DNA from: Acidiphilium acidophilum
GTDB lineage: Bacteria; Pseudomonadota; Alphaproteobacteria; Acetobacterales; Acetobacteraceae
Length of the DNA stretch: 64,000 bases
Direction: 5' to 3'
Assembly: GCF_033842475.1 (NCBI RefSeq)
Contig: NZ_JAWXYB010000001.1
Coordinates: 62,001 to 126,000 of the forward strand
The stretch's first letter is position 1. Every line of letters begins with the position of its first letter. The notes under the pieces were generated by a model. The model saw only the letters and a program-made list of their open reading frames with translations. It was not told the origin of the DNA and ran no database searches. A program made the position numbers and the translations under genes. Shown here in pieces: positions 16,304-27,060 of the stretch.

Positions 16304-16798
16304 TCAGATGTGAATTTCACTGGTGGTTTCGGGAGCATAGCGCTGACGATCGCTGGACAGGGTGTCGATCAATGGACAGGCAGTGTCGTCGCCCTGCACG
16401 CAACGCGTGACGAGCGCGTTGAGCACCGTTTGCATCGTCGTCAGATCGGAGATTTTCGCCGCAATGTCGTCGAGGTGGCGCAGAGCGATCGATTGCACCT
16501 TCTCACAGGTGCCCCCATTCCCTTCCGCGAGTGCGAGCAGACCGCGCACTTCGCTGAGCGAAAAGCCGAGTTCCCGCGCCCGGCGGATAAAGGTAATCCG
16601 CGCGACATCCCGATTGTCATAAACCCGCCGTCCATTTTCGGCGCGTCGTGCTCGCGGCAGAACGCCAGCCTTCTCATAGAACCTGATGGTCTCAATGCCA
16701 CAACCGCTCCGCACCGCGACAATGCCAATCGGGACTTCGCGACCGGCCGGCGCCGCTGCCGATCCGAAATTCGACGAATACTTTTCTCCAGCGATCAT
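16304..16798 (-). CDS. merR: Mercury-type MerR regulator
   Basis: 164 residues from the ATG at 16798, a start supported because the merA promoter lies just upstream. The N-terminal MerR HTH runs GIVAVRSGCGIETIRFYEKAGVLPRA...RRVYDNRDVARI. The Hg(II)-binding cysteines are C98, C133 and C141, spacing 35 and 8, close to the 35 and 9 of Tn501 MerR. It would repress merA and, with Hg(II), twist the 19-bp-spaced promoter to activate it. It is divergent from merA and convergent with the SMR-like gene. Confidence 0.85.
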   Translation of the reverse strand: MIAGEKYSSNFGSAAAPAGREVPIGIVAVRSGCGIETIRFYEKAGVLPRARRAENGRRVYDNRDVARITFIRRARELGFSLSEVRGLLALAEGNGGTCEKVQSIALRHLDDIAAKISDLTTMQTVLNALVTRCVQGDDTACPLIDTLSSDRQRYAPETTSEIHI

Positions 16799-16809
16799 CG
16801 AAATACCTC

Positions 16810-16840
16810 TTGCTCCTGTAGTTACTCCCGAACCTATATC
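16810..16840 (+). promoter_or_regulatory. MerR-controlled merA promoter
   Basis: -35 TTGCTC (16810-16815), a 19-bp spacer containing the partial dyad GTAGTTAC, and -10 TATATC (16835-16840), about 80 bp before merA. The overlong spacer is diagnostic of MerR-activated promoters. It lies between the divergent merR and merA. Confidence 0.6.
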
Positions 16841-16869
16841 CCGATATGTCGATCTGGCCAATGCCGTAG

Positions 16870-18561
<1,692 letters not shown>

Positions 18562-18587
18562 CTATCGCATCAAACAAGGATTTTCTC

Positions 18588-19166
18588 ATGATCAAACCTC
18601 TGATTTCGAACCACGTCCTCCCGCGTCGAATGGCGCTCGTCGCCGGACTACTCGCCTTGCCAGCAATGGCCCTCGCCTCGCCCTCCGGCGTGATGGGGCC
18701 GAAGAATGGGCCGCGCGCAGCAGATCAACCGGCGCCGGCCGCATCGTTCACCACCGATGGCAAGACCTTTACGCTGGATACATTCAACGGGCATCCGGTC
18801 ATGCTCTGGCAGGTCGCCACCTGGTGCGGCAGCTGCCGGGCAGGGTTGCGCACCTTCGCGCACGAGAAGGCGCTGATCGATAAATCGAATATCCGGGTAA
18901 TTGTTCTGCGCGACTACAAAAATGGCGGCTATCCGGGCATTGGCATCAAAAAATTTGCGGAGCAGACGGCGCCGAGCCTCATACACGACCCCCATTTCGT
19001 CTTCGGCGATGATACCAAGGCGCTCTATACGCTCTACAATCCGCATCATTATGTCGATGTCTACGATCTGATCGGCGCGGACGGCAAAATCAAGACCGTC
19101 TCGTCCACACCTTCGGCCACTTTCGGCAAGATCAAAGCTTTCATCGCGTCGGAACCAAAATCATGA
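18588..19166 (+). CDS. Exported thioredoxin-like protein linked to merA
   Basis: 192 residues with an N-terminal signal peptide (RRMALVAGLLALPAMALA) and a thioredoxin-like domain whose site is C80-G-S-C83 (WQVATWCGSCRAGLRTF). It starts 26 bp after merA and overlaps the next membrane gene by 4 bp, so the three are co-transcribed. A periplasmic dithiol protein encoded directly after merA could capture or hand over Hg(II) in place of MerP, or protect envelope thiols; this is inference. Confidence 0.75.
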   Translation: MIKPLISNHVLPRRMALVAGLLALPAMALASPSGVMGPKNGPRAADQPAPAASFTTDGKTFTLDTFNGHPVMLWQVATWCGSCRAGLRTFAHEKALIDKSNIRVIVLRDYKNGGYPGIGIKKFAEQTAPSLIHDPHFVFGDDTKALYTLYNPHHYVDVYDLIGADGKIKTVSSTPSATFGKIKAFIASEPKS

Positions 19167-19684
19167 TGGCTGCAACGATCCAGAATATCGTCAAGATGCC
19201 GGTTGCGATCCGGTTTGCGCTCGCGGATCGGCGAGCGCGGGTCTGGGGCGCGGCGACCTTCCTGATTGGTCTTGGCTTCTATCTGCTGGTTCTGCCAGCA
19301 ACGGATACAGGCGGCGCGATCGGACTGGTCTCACTGCGTTTTCTCACCTTGGGCGAGGTTGGTCTTGCTCTGATCATGGCAACCTTGCTCGGCCTGACGA
19401 CCGCGCTCGGAATCTACGGGCTGAGGCAGGGAGCTCCCGCTACATCCGGCAAGACGATTTTGGGCGCGATTGTCGCGATTGTACCCACGCTTCTGTGCTG
19501 CTCGCCAATCCTGCCCCTAGGAATCGCGGCGATCGCATCGGTGGTGCCGGCGGCAGGGACGCTGGGCCTGCCGATCCAAGGTTTCATCGCCACGCATGAA
19601 GCGTGGATCTATGCAATCGCAATCGCCTTCATGGCCTGGGGATTCTACGCCAACGCACGACGCGCACTTTACTGCGCATGCTGA
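19163..19684 (+). CDS. CC-motif membrane protein, candidate Hg(II) transporter
   Basis: 173 residues, about four helices. The third carries a vicinal cysteine pair in PTLLCCSPILPLGIAAIASV, resembling the CC-x-x-P-L segment of MerT helix 1, and the C-terminus ends in Cys-Ala-Cys. It overlaps the thioredoxin-like gene by 4 bp in the merA operon. With no merT present, it is the obvious candidate for moving Hg(II) to MerA, but sequence similarity outside the motif is low and the role is inferred. Confidence 0.55.
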   Translation: MMAATIQNIVKMPVAIRFALADRRARVWGAATFLIGLGFYLLVLPATDTGGAIGLVSLRFLTLGEVGLALIMATLLGLTTALGIYGLRQGAPATSGKTILGAIVAIVPTLLCCSPILPLGIAAIASVVPAAGTLGLPIQGFIATHEAWIYAIAIAFMAWGFYANARRALYCAC

Positions 19685-19803
19685 TGGATAAGCAAACCCT
19701 TGGAGTAGAGCACAAGACTCGCTTCCTGGAGCAGTCTGTTCTTTATAAGGCGATAAATCCCGGGTAGCAGCGGAGCAATGATCGGAGGGGGCGGACAACC
19801 GGC

Positions 19804-20466
19804 TCATCCCTCGACAGGTAACCCTGCGGCTTTCCACTCGGGATATCCGTCTTCCAGCCTGTATGCTTCGACGCCGTGCAAGCGTAGCATGGCAACGGCC
19901 TCGAATGAAAGAAGGCAATATGGCCCGCGGCAATAGGCGACCACCGTGTGATCCGTCGTCAACCCCCCAAGCGCAGCATCGAGTTGATCAAGCGGGATGT
20001 TGATCGCGCCTGGCAGGCGACCGAGCGCGAATTCATCCGCCGGGCGCACATCTAGTAGGGTCACAGTTCCAGCATGCAGCCGCTCGAGAAGCACCCCCCG
20101 CGGCACCGCTTCGAGCGCATCCCTGGAGTGGAAATACGTCTTCATGATCCGCTCGATCTCGGCGACATTACGCTCGCCCACCCGACTTAATGCCGCGAGC
20201 AGGGCAATCACTTCGGTTTCGCAAATCAGGCTGTAGAGCATCCGCTTGCCCGCGCGCCGCGGTTCCGCGAGGCGCGCGCGGCGCAATACCTGTAGGTGCC
20301 GCGAAGTGTTTGCAACGGAGAGGCCGGTGCGGACGGCAAGATCTTCCACGCAGCGCTCGCCCTGCGCAATCAATTCGAGAATTTCGAGACGATGCGAATG
20401 CGCGAGCGCCGCCGCAACCTCGGCGAGGTGGGAGAAAATCCGCTGCTTCGGTCCATTGCTTGACAC
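19804..20466 (-). CDS. ArsR-type HTH fused to a rhodanese domain
   Basis: 220 residues from a GTG at 20466; an upstream TTG at 20484 lies in the operator-like palindrome. The ArsR winged HTH (RLEILELIAQGERCVEDLAVRTGLSVANTSRHLQVL) contains one cysteine. The C-terminal rhodanese domain has its active-site cysteine in VVAYCRGPYCLLSFEAV. Such fusions are thought to sense reactive sulfur or persulfide and control sulfide-oxidation genes. It is divergent from a persulfide-dioxygenase-like gene and an MFS transporter, its likely targets. Confidence 0.8.
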   Translation of the reverse strand: MSSNGPKQRIFSHLAEVAAALAHSHRLEILELIAQGERCVEDLAVRTGLSVANTSRHLQVLRRARLAEPRRAGKRMLYSLICETEVIALLAALSRVGERNVAEIERIMKTYFHSRDALEAVPRGVLLERLHAGTVTLLDVRPADEFALGRLPGAINIPLDQLDAALGGLTTDHTVVAYCRGPYCLLSFEAVAMLRLHGVEAYRLEDGYPEWKAAGLPVEG

Positions 20467-20476
20467 TAGCCACCAT

Positions 20477-20491
20477 ATATTCAATTAATAT
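20477..20491. promoter_or_regulatory. AT-rich palindrome between the ArsR-rhodanese gene and the MBL gene
   Basis: ATATTCAATTAATAT, with inverted arms ATATT/AATAT, lies just upstream of the GTG start of the ArsR fusion and about 85 bp before the divergent metallo-hydrolase gene. ArsR-family persulfide sensors bind AT-rich dyads of this sort. Assignment is by position. Confidence 0.4.
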
Positions 20492-20574
20492 CGATAGTAA
20501 TAGACTTTTGGAAGGCGGCAAACAAGATCGCGCCCGAGCCAACAAAATATGCCGCCAAAATGGAGGAAATCACG

Positions 20575-21318
20575 ATGATTCTGCGCCAATTCTTACACGC
20601 CGAGCCGACCGCCGCATCCTATCTGCTCGGCTGCGTCGGCAAGGGCGTCGGCGTAGTGGTCGACCCGCTCTTCCCGATCGAACCCTATCTCGATGCCGCG
20701 GCAGCCGCCGGCACGCCAATCTCACTTGTGATCGATACGCATCTCCATGCCGATCATCGCTCCGCCGGTCGCGCGCTGGCCGAAGCGGCCGGAGCCGAAT
20801 ACGCGCTCCACGCATCCGCCGATGCCAGCTACGCCTACAGACGCCTTGTCGATGGCGAACAGATCGAGCTCGGCAACGTGGTGCTCGATATTCTACATAC
20901 GCCGGGGCACACGCCAGAGCATCTTTGTCTTCTGGTCACTGACCGGACGCGCGCGGATGAGCCATGGTGTCTCCTTGGCGGCCATACGCTCATGGTCGGC
21001 GATGTCGGTCGTACCGAGTTGGCGGCGGATGCCGCGACCGGTGCACGCGCCCTGTTCGCCAGCCTGGTCCGGCTGAAGGCGCTGCCTGACTACGTCGAAG
21101 TCCTGCCCGGCGCCCTGGCCGGCTCGGTCTGCGGCCGGGGGCTGTCCGGCAAACCTGGCTCGACCATCGGGTTCGAGCGGCGGCACAATGCCGCGTTGCA
21201 GATCGACGATCAGGACACGTTCGTCGCGTTCATGCTCCAGAACATCCCTCCCGCGCCGCCGCAGGCTGTCGAGTTGCGCACTTGGAATGCCGGGACACTG
21301 CCGAAGCACGCGGCCTGA
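20575..21318 (+). CDS. Metallo-beta-lactamase-fold hydrolase, persulfide-dioxygenase-like
   Basis: 247 residues from the ATG at 20575, chosen because a strong GGAGGA site lies 8 bp upstream. Metal ligands are visible in THLHADH (H56, H58, D60, H61), PGHTPEH and GDVGRTEL. The segment CGRGLSGKPGSTIGFER matches the glutathione-persulfide dioxygenase (ETHE1/Blh) subgroup rather than glyoxalase II. It would oxidise persulfide to sulfite in the cytoplasm. It is followed by an MFS transporter and is divergent from an ArsR-rhodanese regulator, a common sulfide-detoxification layout. Confidence 0.8.
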   Translation: MILRQFLHAEPTAASYLLGCVGKGVGVVVDPLFPIEPYLDAAAAAGTPISLVIDTHLHADHRSAGRALAEAAGAEYALHASADASYAYRRLVDGEQIELGNVVLDILHTPGHTPEHLCLLVTDRTRADEPWCLLGGHTLMVGDVGRTELAADAATGARALFASLVRLKALPDYVEVLPGALAGSVCGRGLSGKPGSTIGFERRHNAALQIDDQDTFVAFMLQNIPPAPPQAVELRTWNAGTLPKHAA

Positions 21319-21323
21319 CCCCG

Positions 21324-22586
21324 GTGGTCGTGCCTGTGGCCTCGCGGTTGGAACGTGGCATCGCCGCCAATCGCGGTCAGTTTGCCCTGCAGGCATTGCA
21401 AGTTTTTTTTGTCGGTTTGGTGATCGGCATGGAGCGCGCCGTGTTGCCGGACGTGGCACGGAATTTCGGGGTGGCGCCGGAGGCGTTCCTGTTCCTCGCG
21501 AGTTTTGTTCTGTCATTCGGCCTGGTGAAGGGCGCGCTCAACCTTGTCGCTGGCGGGCTTGCCGACCGGTTTGGCCGCAAACCGGTGCTGGTCGCCGGCT
21601 GGATCGCCGCGATCCCGGTCCCCTTGCTGATCTATGTCGCGCCGAACTGGTGGTGGATCGTCGCGGCAAACGTGTTCCTCGGCATCAGCCAGGGCTTCAC
21701 CTGGACGATGACGGTAACCAGCCAGATCGACCTCGCCGGCAGCCATCAGCGCGGCCTCGCGGTCGGAATCAACGAGGCAACCGGCTATGTCGCCGTCGGC
21801 CTCGCTGGGTTCGGCGCTGCGGTGCTAGCGCACGGCATCGGCGTGCGGCCGGCGCTGCTCATCTTCGGCCTCGGGACCATCATCGCGGCACTAGCGACGC
21901 TCACCCGCGTGCGCGACACGCTTGCCTGGGTGAAGGCCGAACATGCCGAGGCCCAGGGCCATGCACCGCCTGACCAAATAGAGGGGTTCGGCTCGATTTT
22001 CCTGCGCATCTCGTTCCGCGACCGGGCGGGGCGAGCGATCTGCCAGGGCGGCATTGTCAACAAGATCGCCGATACGCTGGTCTGGGTAATGTTCCCGGTA
22101 TTCTTCAGGCGCCATGGCGCGGGTCTGGTAGAGATCGGCTGGCTGACCGGCATTTATGCGATGGTCTGGGGCCTCTCGCAGCTCTGGACCGGGCATCTCG
22201 GTGACCGGATCGGGCGGCGCAGGCCGGTTGTGGCCGGGTTTTTCCTACTGGCCGCGGGAATCGCTCTCACTGCGATCGGGCGTGGCCCCATGCTTTGGCT
22301 GCCAGCCACCGCGATCATGGGCATCGGGATGGCGCTGCTCTATCCCAACTTGATCGCTGCAATGTCGGACATGACCCCGCCTCTGTCGCGCGGCAAGGCT
22401 TTGGGCACCTATCGCTACTGGCGCGACACCGGTTACGCGATCGGCGCGCTTTTGCTCGGCGGTATTGCGCAACTCGCCGATGAGGTGCGGCCGGCGATGT
22501 GGTTGACTGCAGCGCTCGTCGTTATCTCGGGACTATGGATCGCAAAGGATGTCCGACTTGTTCGACCACACCATCAAAAATCCTGA
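21324..22586 (+). CDS. MFS transporter
   Basis: About 420 residues if the GTG at 21324 is used; an ATG at 21282 would overlap the upstream gene by 37 bp. Twelve hydrophobic helices are expected. The family's loop 2-3 motif is present (GGLADRFGRKPVLVAG) with its repeat in the second half (GHLGDRIGRRRPVVAG). It starts 5 bp after the persulfide-dioxygenase-like gene and is surely co-transcribed. Export of a sulfur oxyanion or thiol is possible; the substrate cannot be read. Confidence 0.85.
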   Translation: MVVPVASRLERGIAANRGQFALQALQVFFVGLVIGMERAVLPDVARNFGVAPEAFLFLASFVLSFGLVKGALNLVAGGLADRFGRKPVLVAGWIAAIPVPLLIYVAPNWWWIVAANVFLGISQGFTWTMTVTSQIDLAGSHQRGLAVGINEATGYVAVGLAGFGAAVLAHGIGVRPALLIFGLGTIIAALATLTRVRDTLAWVKAEHAEAQGHAPPDQIEGFGSIFLRISFRDRAGRAICQGGIVNKIADTLVWVMFPVFFRRHGAGLVEIGWLTGIYAMVWGLSQLWTGHLGDRIGRRRPVVAGFFLLAAGIALTAIGRGPMLWLPATAIMGIGMALLYPNLIAAMSDMTPPLSRGKALGTYRYWRDTGYAIGALLLGGIAQLADEVRPAMWLTAALVVISGLWIAKDVRLVRPHHQKS

Positions 22587-23157
22587 TCCAGACAGGTGCC
22601 GCATCCAGCGTGGCTGGATCGCCATCGCCCTGCTTGCCAGTATCAGCACTGCCTCGAACGCGGATGCCGCAACCATTTCCCACCGCAATCCGAAATCGGG
22701 TCTCATGAGCTGGACAAATGTGAAGGACGGTTTCAGCCTTTCCCTGCAGCAACTGACGCCGGATAACGTGCGTGCGATCTACGAGGGCATGGGCGCATCG
22801 TCGGCAAATGTCGATCGGATTGCGAAATATTGCGTGTTTGGCACCGATGCGCGCAACAATGCTAAATCGTCAATCACATACAATGTCGCCACGTGGCGAG
22901 CAGTGACCGCCGGTCACGCCCGACATCGACTGCGCAGCAAACGTGGCTGGCAGCGCATCTGGAGCGCGGAAGGAGTCGATTACGGATTTACGATTTTCCC
23001 TGCCCAGCAGACGTTCCAGCCCGGCGACTGGGGCGAAGGTTTCACCACGATCAAACTCAAATCCGGCACGCGTTTCAACCTGATTTATCACTGGACCGAC
23101 CATGGACACACCCACACAGCCACCCTCCGCCACTTGCAATGTGCCGACGGCAAATGA
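22549..23157 (+). CDS. Hypothetical exported protein
   Basis: 202 residues. A basic leader and hydrophobic stretch (RGWIAIALLASISTASNADA) suggest export. The mature part is Trp- and His-containing (SGLMSWTNVKDGF; YHWTDHGHTHTATL) with no motif I can name. It overlaps the MFS gene by 38 bp and ends 4 bp before the tlpA-like gene, so it belongs to the same transcript. Confidence 0.6.
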   Translation: MSDLFDHTIKNPDPDRCRIQRGWIAIALLASISTASNADAATISHRNPKSGLMSWTNVKDGFSLSLQQLTPDNVRAIYEGMGASSANVDRIAKYCVFGTDARNNAKSSITYNVATWRAVTAGHARHRLRSKRGWQRIWSAEGVDYGFTIFPAQQTFQPGDWGEGFTTIKLKSGTRFNLIYHWTDHGHTHTATLRHLQCADGK

Positions 23158-23537
23158 ACTTATGCGATGGACACGCCGCGCAACGCTGATTGGACTTGGC
23201 GCTGCTGCGGCGGGAGCCGCACTTACAGGATCGGCACTTGCCGGCGTGAACGCCCCACTGACAGCTCTCGCGCCACGTCCACCCGCACCAGATTTCACAC
23301 TACCCAGCGTCGCCGGTCCGACCTATTCGTTGAAACAATTTCGCGGCACTGTCGTGCTGGTGAATTTCTGGGCCACCTGGTGCCCGCCGTGCCGCGCCGA
23401 AATGCCGTCGATCGAGCGGCTGCATCAATCGATCAAAAACAAGGATCTTCAAATCCTGGCACTGGATCAAGGCGAGACGCAAAGCGTTGTCTTTGCGTAC
23501 CTGGGTCAACTAACGCCGTCACCAACCTTTCCAATCC

Positions 23538-24820
23538 CTCACTCATCCCCTCATTACGTAGCCGGCATGGAATTGCCGAATATGCCGCTGCTGCGCAGCA
23601 TTTCCGTGAACCGCCGCATCAGGGGCAGTAGCCGGTGCTTCGGCATGTTCGGGATCAATTCATAGAGCATGCACCCCTGACGGAACAACGAGTGTGAGCG
23701 GGTCTTCGAAGTGTTGGACTTGAGCTGTCGATCCATTCCCAGGCTCTCGCCTGCCGTCCCGAGCATGGTCAGCAGCGCCATCGCAAACGCGCTGATGAGC
23801 AGCAGCCGATCGCGCCGCTCTGGTTCGGCGATGCGGATCTCAGCCATCCCCATCCCAAAACGCAAATCCTTGACGTCCCTGAAGCTGGGTTCGATCGTCC
23901 AGCGCCGGGAATATTGCTTGATCAATGTCCCTGCAGACGCCACGGCGTCACTGCTCGCCAGGCACCACGGCTCCTTCATGTCACGCGCATGTACGCACAC
24001 CACGGCACCGACCTGATAGGCGTGCGAGGCGGTGACGCGCGCACCACGCAGTTTGCGCGCCCGGCCCGATTTGCCGACCCAGTCCGCCGCGGTTCGCGTC
24101 TCGCCTGCGGCATCGGTGACATGGATGTTGCCGCGGAAGCGAATGATATAGGCAAAGCCAAGCTCCGTAAGATACGCGAACAGCTTGTGGTCACCGAAGC
24201 CGCGGTCGGCCAGGATGGTCACGCGGCAGCCGGGCGGGACAACCTCCGACAGGCGGCGCAGGCAAGTATCCTCGATGGCGTTGCGCTGATCTTTCAATTC
24301 CTCTTTCCACATCGACAGCCACAACAGAGGCATCGCCCGGCCATGCTTGCTCACCAGGTTGAGCGCCAACGTTGCCTGATCGTCGCCGTCGAAATCCGTC
24401 CAGTCCATGGCAACGACGATGTCGGTCTGCGAACCCACCAGATGCGGTACCCAACGGGCGAAGCTTTCCCAGACGTCGATACTCTCGTTACTGAGCATGC
24501 GATCAACCTGCTTGATCGCGTGCTTGGTCACCAGCCCGCGCGCCTGTGCCAACGCCTGACCGATCATCGCGACGGCGAGCGACGCGCCGGTCATCACGCC
24601 CAGTGTCGCAGCAGACAGGGAGTCAACGCGTTTGGCGTGGAGATCGTGGGCATACAACTCGTCAATGAATGCGCGGATGTCCTTCAACCGCCCACCATCA
24701 CGCTTTTTCGATGCTGCAATTCCCATGATCCACCCTCATCCATGCATTCCAACGCTTGGTAGAGAATCGCAGCGAATCGGCGCAATACCTGGACCTATGG
24801 AAAATGGGGGGATTCCTGAG
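23538..24820 (-). mobile_element. IS4-family element A
   Basis: 1283 bp with imperfect terminal inverted repeats (CTCACTCATCCCCTCATT against CTCAGGAATCCCCCCATT) and a 9-bp target duplication, ttccaatcc, at 23529-23537 and 24821-24829. It disrupts a tlpA-like gene. Confidence 0.93.
23554..24726 (-). CDS. IS4-family DDE transposase
   Basis: 390 residues. The DDE residues of the IS4 family are present: D in VVAMDWTDFDGD, D in ILADRGFGDHK, and the Y-(2)-R-(3)-E-(6)-K signature around YSRRWTIEPSFRDVKDLRFGMG. No lesion, so the element is probably autonomous. A related but diverged transposase in IS4 element B (45345-51683) shares the same layout. Confidence 0.92.
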   Translation of the reverse strand: MGIAASKKRDGGRLKDIRAFIDELYAHDLHAKRVDSLSAATLGVMTGASLAVAMIGQALAQARGLVTKHAIKQVDRMLSNESIDVWESFARWVPHLVGSQTDIVVAMDWTDFDGDDQATLALNLVSKHGRAMPLLWLSMWKEELKDQRNAIEDTCLRRLSEVVPPGCRVTILADRGFGDHKLFAYLTELGFAYIIRFRGNIHVTDAAGETRTAADWVGKSGRARKLRGARVTASHAYQVGAVVCVHARDMKEPWCLASSDAVASAGTLIKQYSRRWTIEPSFRDVKDLRFGMGMAEIRIAEPERRDRLLLISAFAMALLTMLGTAGESLGMDRQLKSNTSKTRSHSLFRQGCMLYELIPNMPKHRLLPLMRRFTEMLRSSGIFGNSMPAT

Positions 24821-24993
24821 TTCCAATCCTCCTCGATCAACATAGTAAAGTGGCAGATGCGTTTCACGTCGCGGGTATTCCAACCACGTTCCTCATCGAT
24901 AAAATGGGGCGTATTGCCTATAAAGCGGTTGGCGGGAGGAATTATGCAGATTCTGACATCCGCTCGATTATTGAAAAATTGATCGCAGCCTGA

Positions 24994-25234
24994 ATAATGA
25001 CGCGCTATCCACTAGCTACCTTATGCACCGACAATAAACCGCTTCCACATTAACTTTGGACATCTCATTCATCCAAGCTTTCCGTTCTCGAAATGCAAGG
25101 GGCTTGTGCATGCATGGCTGATGGATAAGCGACCATCTGGCATAGAATGTCCGCTTTTGGGGGAGGCTAAAACGTCCTCCTATGGCCGGGATGCAGCGCA
25201 AAGCTGCCGTTCAATTGGTCTGCCCTATACGGCA
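24994..25234. other. Spacer between the broken tlpA and IS21
   Basis: About 240 bp. A short CTGATGGATAAGC motif near 25119 also occurs at about 19680, just after the CC-motif membrane gene. No gene is supported. Confidence 0.3.
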
Positions 25235-26538
25235 GCCTGCCTGTAAATTCGCTTGCAATAACGACCCCCTGAGGGGCGAAAATCGCGTCCAATTTCGACC
25301 CCTCTGACGTTTGATGTCAGCACCCTCCTTAACGCTCGCAGCGGGCGTGAGGAGGCTAATGGGGGATGATCGCAGTGGATCGGATTGGTGAGATACGGCG
25401 GGCTTATTTTGATGAGCGTCTGTCGATCAAAGAGATTGTGCGCCGGCTATCGGTATCGCGGTCGACGGTGCGCAAGGTGGTACGAAGTTCGGCGACCGCA
25501 TTTCGCTATGAGCGTGACAAGCAGCCCGCGCCGAAGCTGGGCGAGTGGGTCAAGGGGCTGACGGAGATCCTGGAGCGGGAGGCCGAGCTCCCACGACGGG
25601 AGCGGCGATCGACGCAACGCCTGTTCGAGGAACTGAGGGGGTGTGGCTACGAGGGGGCGCATGACAGCGTGCACCGTTTTGCCAAGGCGTGGCGGCGTGA
25701 GCACACGCTGGTTCCGGTGCGGGCCTATGTGCCGCTGAGCTTTGCCCCGGGCGAAGCCTACCAGTTCGACTGGAGCCACGAGGTGATCACGCTGCAAGGA
25801 CTGCCTGTGACGGTCAAGGCGGCCCACATGAAGCTGTCCCATAGTCGGATGCCGTTTGTACAGGTGTATCACCGCGAGACCCAGGAGATGGTCTTCGATG
25901 CGCACGACAAGGGATTTGCCTTTTTCGGTGGGGGCTGCCGGCGCGGAATCTACGACAACATGAAGACTGCAGTGGAGGCGATCTTCCTGGGTAAGCAGCG
26001 CCGCTACAATCAGCGATTTCTGCAGATGTGCTCGCATCATCTGGTCGAGCCGGTGGCCTGTACGCCGGCGTCAGGCTGGGAAAAGGGTCAGGTCGAGAAT
26101 CAAGTCGGCAATCTGCGGGATCAGTTGTTCCTGCCCAAGCCGCGGGTCAGCAGCCTCGTCGAGCTGAATGACCGGTTGGTGGATGAATGCATTGCCTATG
26201 CGAAGCGGATGGAACACCCTGAATTCAAGGGTCGCACAATCTGGGAGGTGTTCCAGGACGAGCAGGTGTTGGCGGCGGTGAGAATCCGCGCATAAACGGC
26301 GCGGGGCGCTTGGAGCGGCAATAATTGCCTTGTGCGGCACCCGGTAGTCGGGTTGCGCTTCCTGCACTGGTTTCGATGGCTCCCGAGGGATTTCGTGGTT
26401 GTGTGGACGGCGCGGTGGGTGAGGTGACGCGCTGTCAGGTGCTGGGGTAGGTTTGCCGCTATTGAGGGGCAAGCACGGCGCCGATCTCGACTTGGCGGTT
26501 CTGCTCGACGCCGTGCCCCGCACGGTGCCGGAGCACGC

Positions 26539-27060
26539 ATGCAAGGCCAGTATTTCCGCAATCATAATCAGCGTCTACAGGGGAATTGTGACTGTGACGG
26601 TGCGGCCCCGATATCGGCCCGGATGTTTTTATGTGCAGCCTGCCGCGTGCAGGTGGTGGTGTGTCGGTCTTGTGATCGCGGCCAGATTTATTGTGCGGGA
26701 GAATGCGCCCTCCTGGCGCGTTGTTTGGCGCAACGCGCCGCCGCTCAACGTTACCAAACCAGCCGACGTGGGCGATTTACTCATGCAGCCCGGGCACGCC
26801 GATATCGGGCTCGATGCAAAAACGTGACGCATCAGGGTTCACTGCCAGCTCGATCTGGTGATCTGCTGGCGTCGAACTCGCCAGCGAGTGCGAGCGGCGC
26901 AACGCCTCAGGCAGTCTGCGTCCAGCGATCCGTTGCGCACTGCCACTGGTGCGGGCAGCGATGCTCTGGGCTGGTCCGCCAAGGTTTCCTGCGCCGCCGC
27001 GGTCCCGTGCGAGATGTGATGCCATCCCGCGGGAGATCTGGACATGGTGATACCGGCTGA
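26539..27060 (+). CDS. Cys-rich accessory protein of IS21 element 2
   Basis: 173 residues. The N-terminal half has zinc-ribbon-like cysteines (CAAC; CRSC; YC; C) followed by a basic block [17 protein letters not shown] and VTHQGS. Proteins of this pattern recur upstream of istA in IS21-type elements of proteobacteria. It overlaps istA by 17 bp. DNA or RNA binding that aids transposition is plausible but unproven. The C-terminal third is low in recognisable features and may not be part of the conserved protein. Confidence 0.5.
   Translation: MQGQYFRNHNQRLQGNCDCDGAAPISARMFLCAACRVQVVVCRSCDRGQIYCAGECALLARCLAQRAAAQRYQTSRRGRFTHAARARRYRARCKNVTHQGSLPARSGDLLASNSPASASGATPQAVCVQRSVAHCHWCGQRCSGLVRQGFLRRRGPVRDVMPSRGRSGHGDTG

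Larger units (their letters stand above)
23162..24993 (+). pseudogene. TlpA-like exported thioredoxin, split by an IS4 element
   Basis: The N-terminal part (23162-23537) has a twin-arginine-like signal (RWTRRATLIGLGAAAAG) and the site C74-P-P-C77 (NFWATWCPPCRAEM). The C-terminal part (24830-24993) reads VADAFHVAGIPTTFLIDKMGR...IIEKLIAA. Removing the IS4 element and one 9-bp duplication restores an uninterrupted 179-residue TlpA, so the insertion is recent and is the only lesion. It was the last gene of the persulfide/MFS run. Confidence 0.9.

Noticed and set aside
19677-25135. Shared CTGATGGATAAGC motif at about 19680 and 25119 as a mobile-element end
   Set aside because: Similarity fades after about 15 bp and no inverted partner or target duplication was found.
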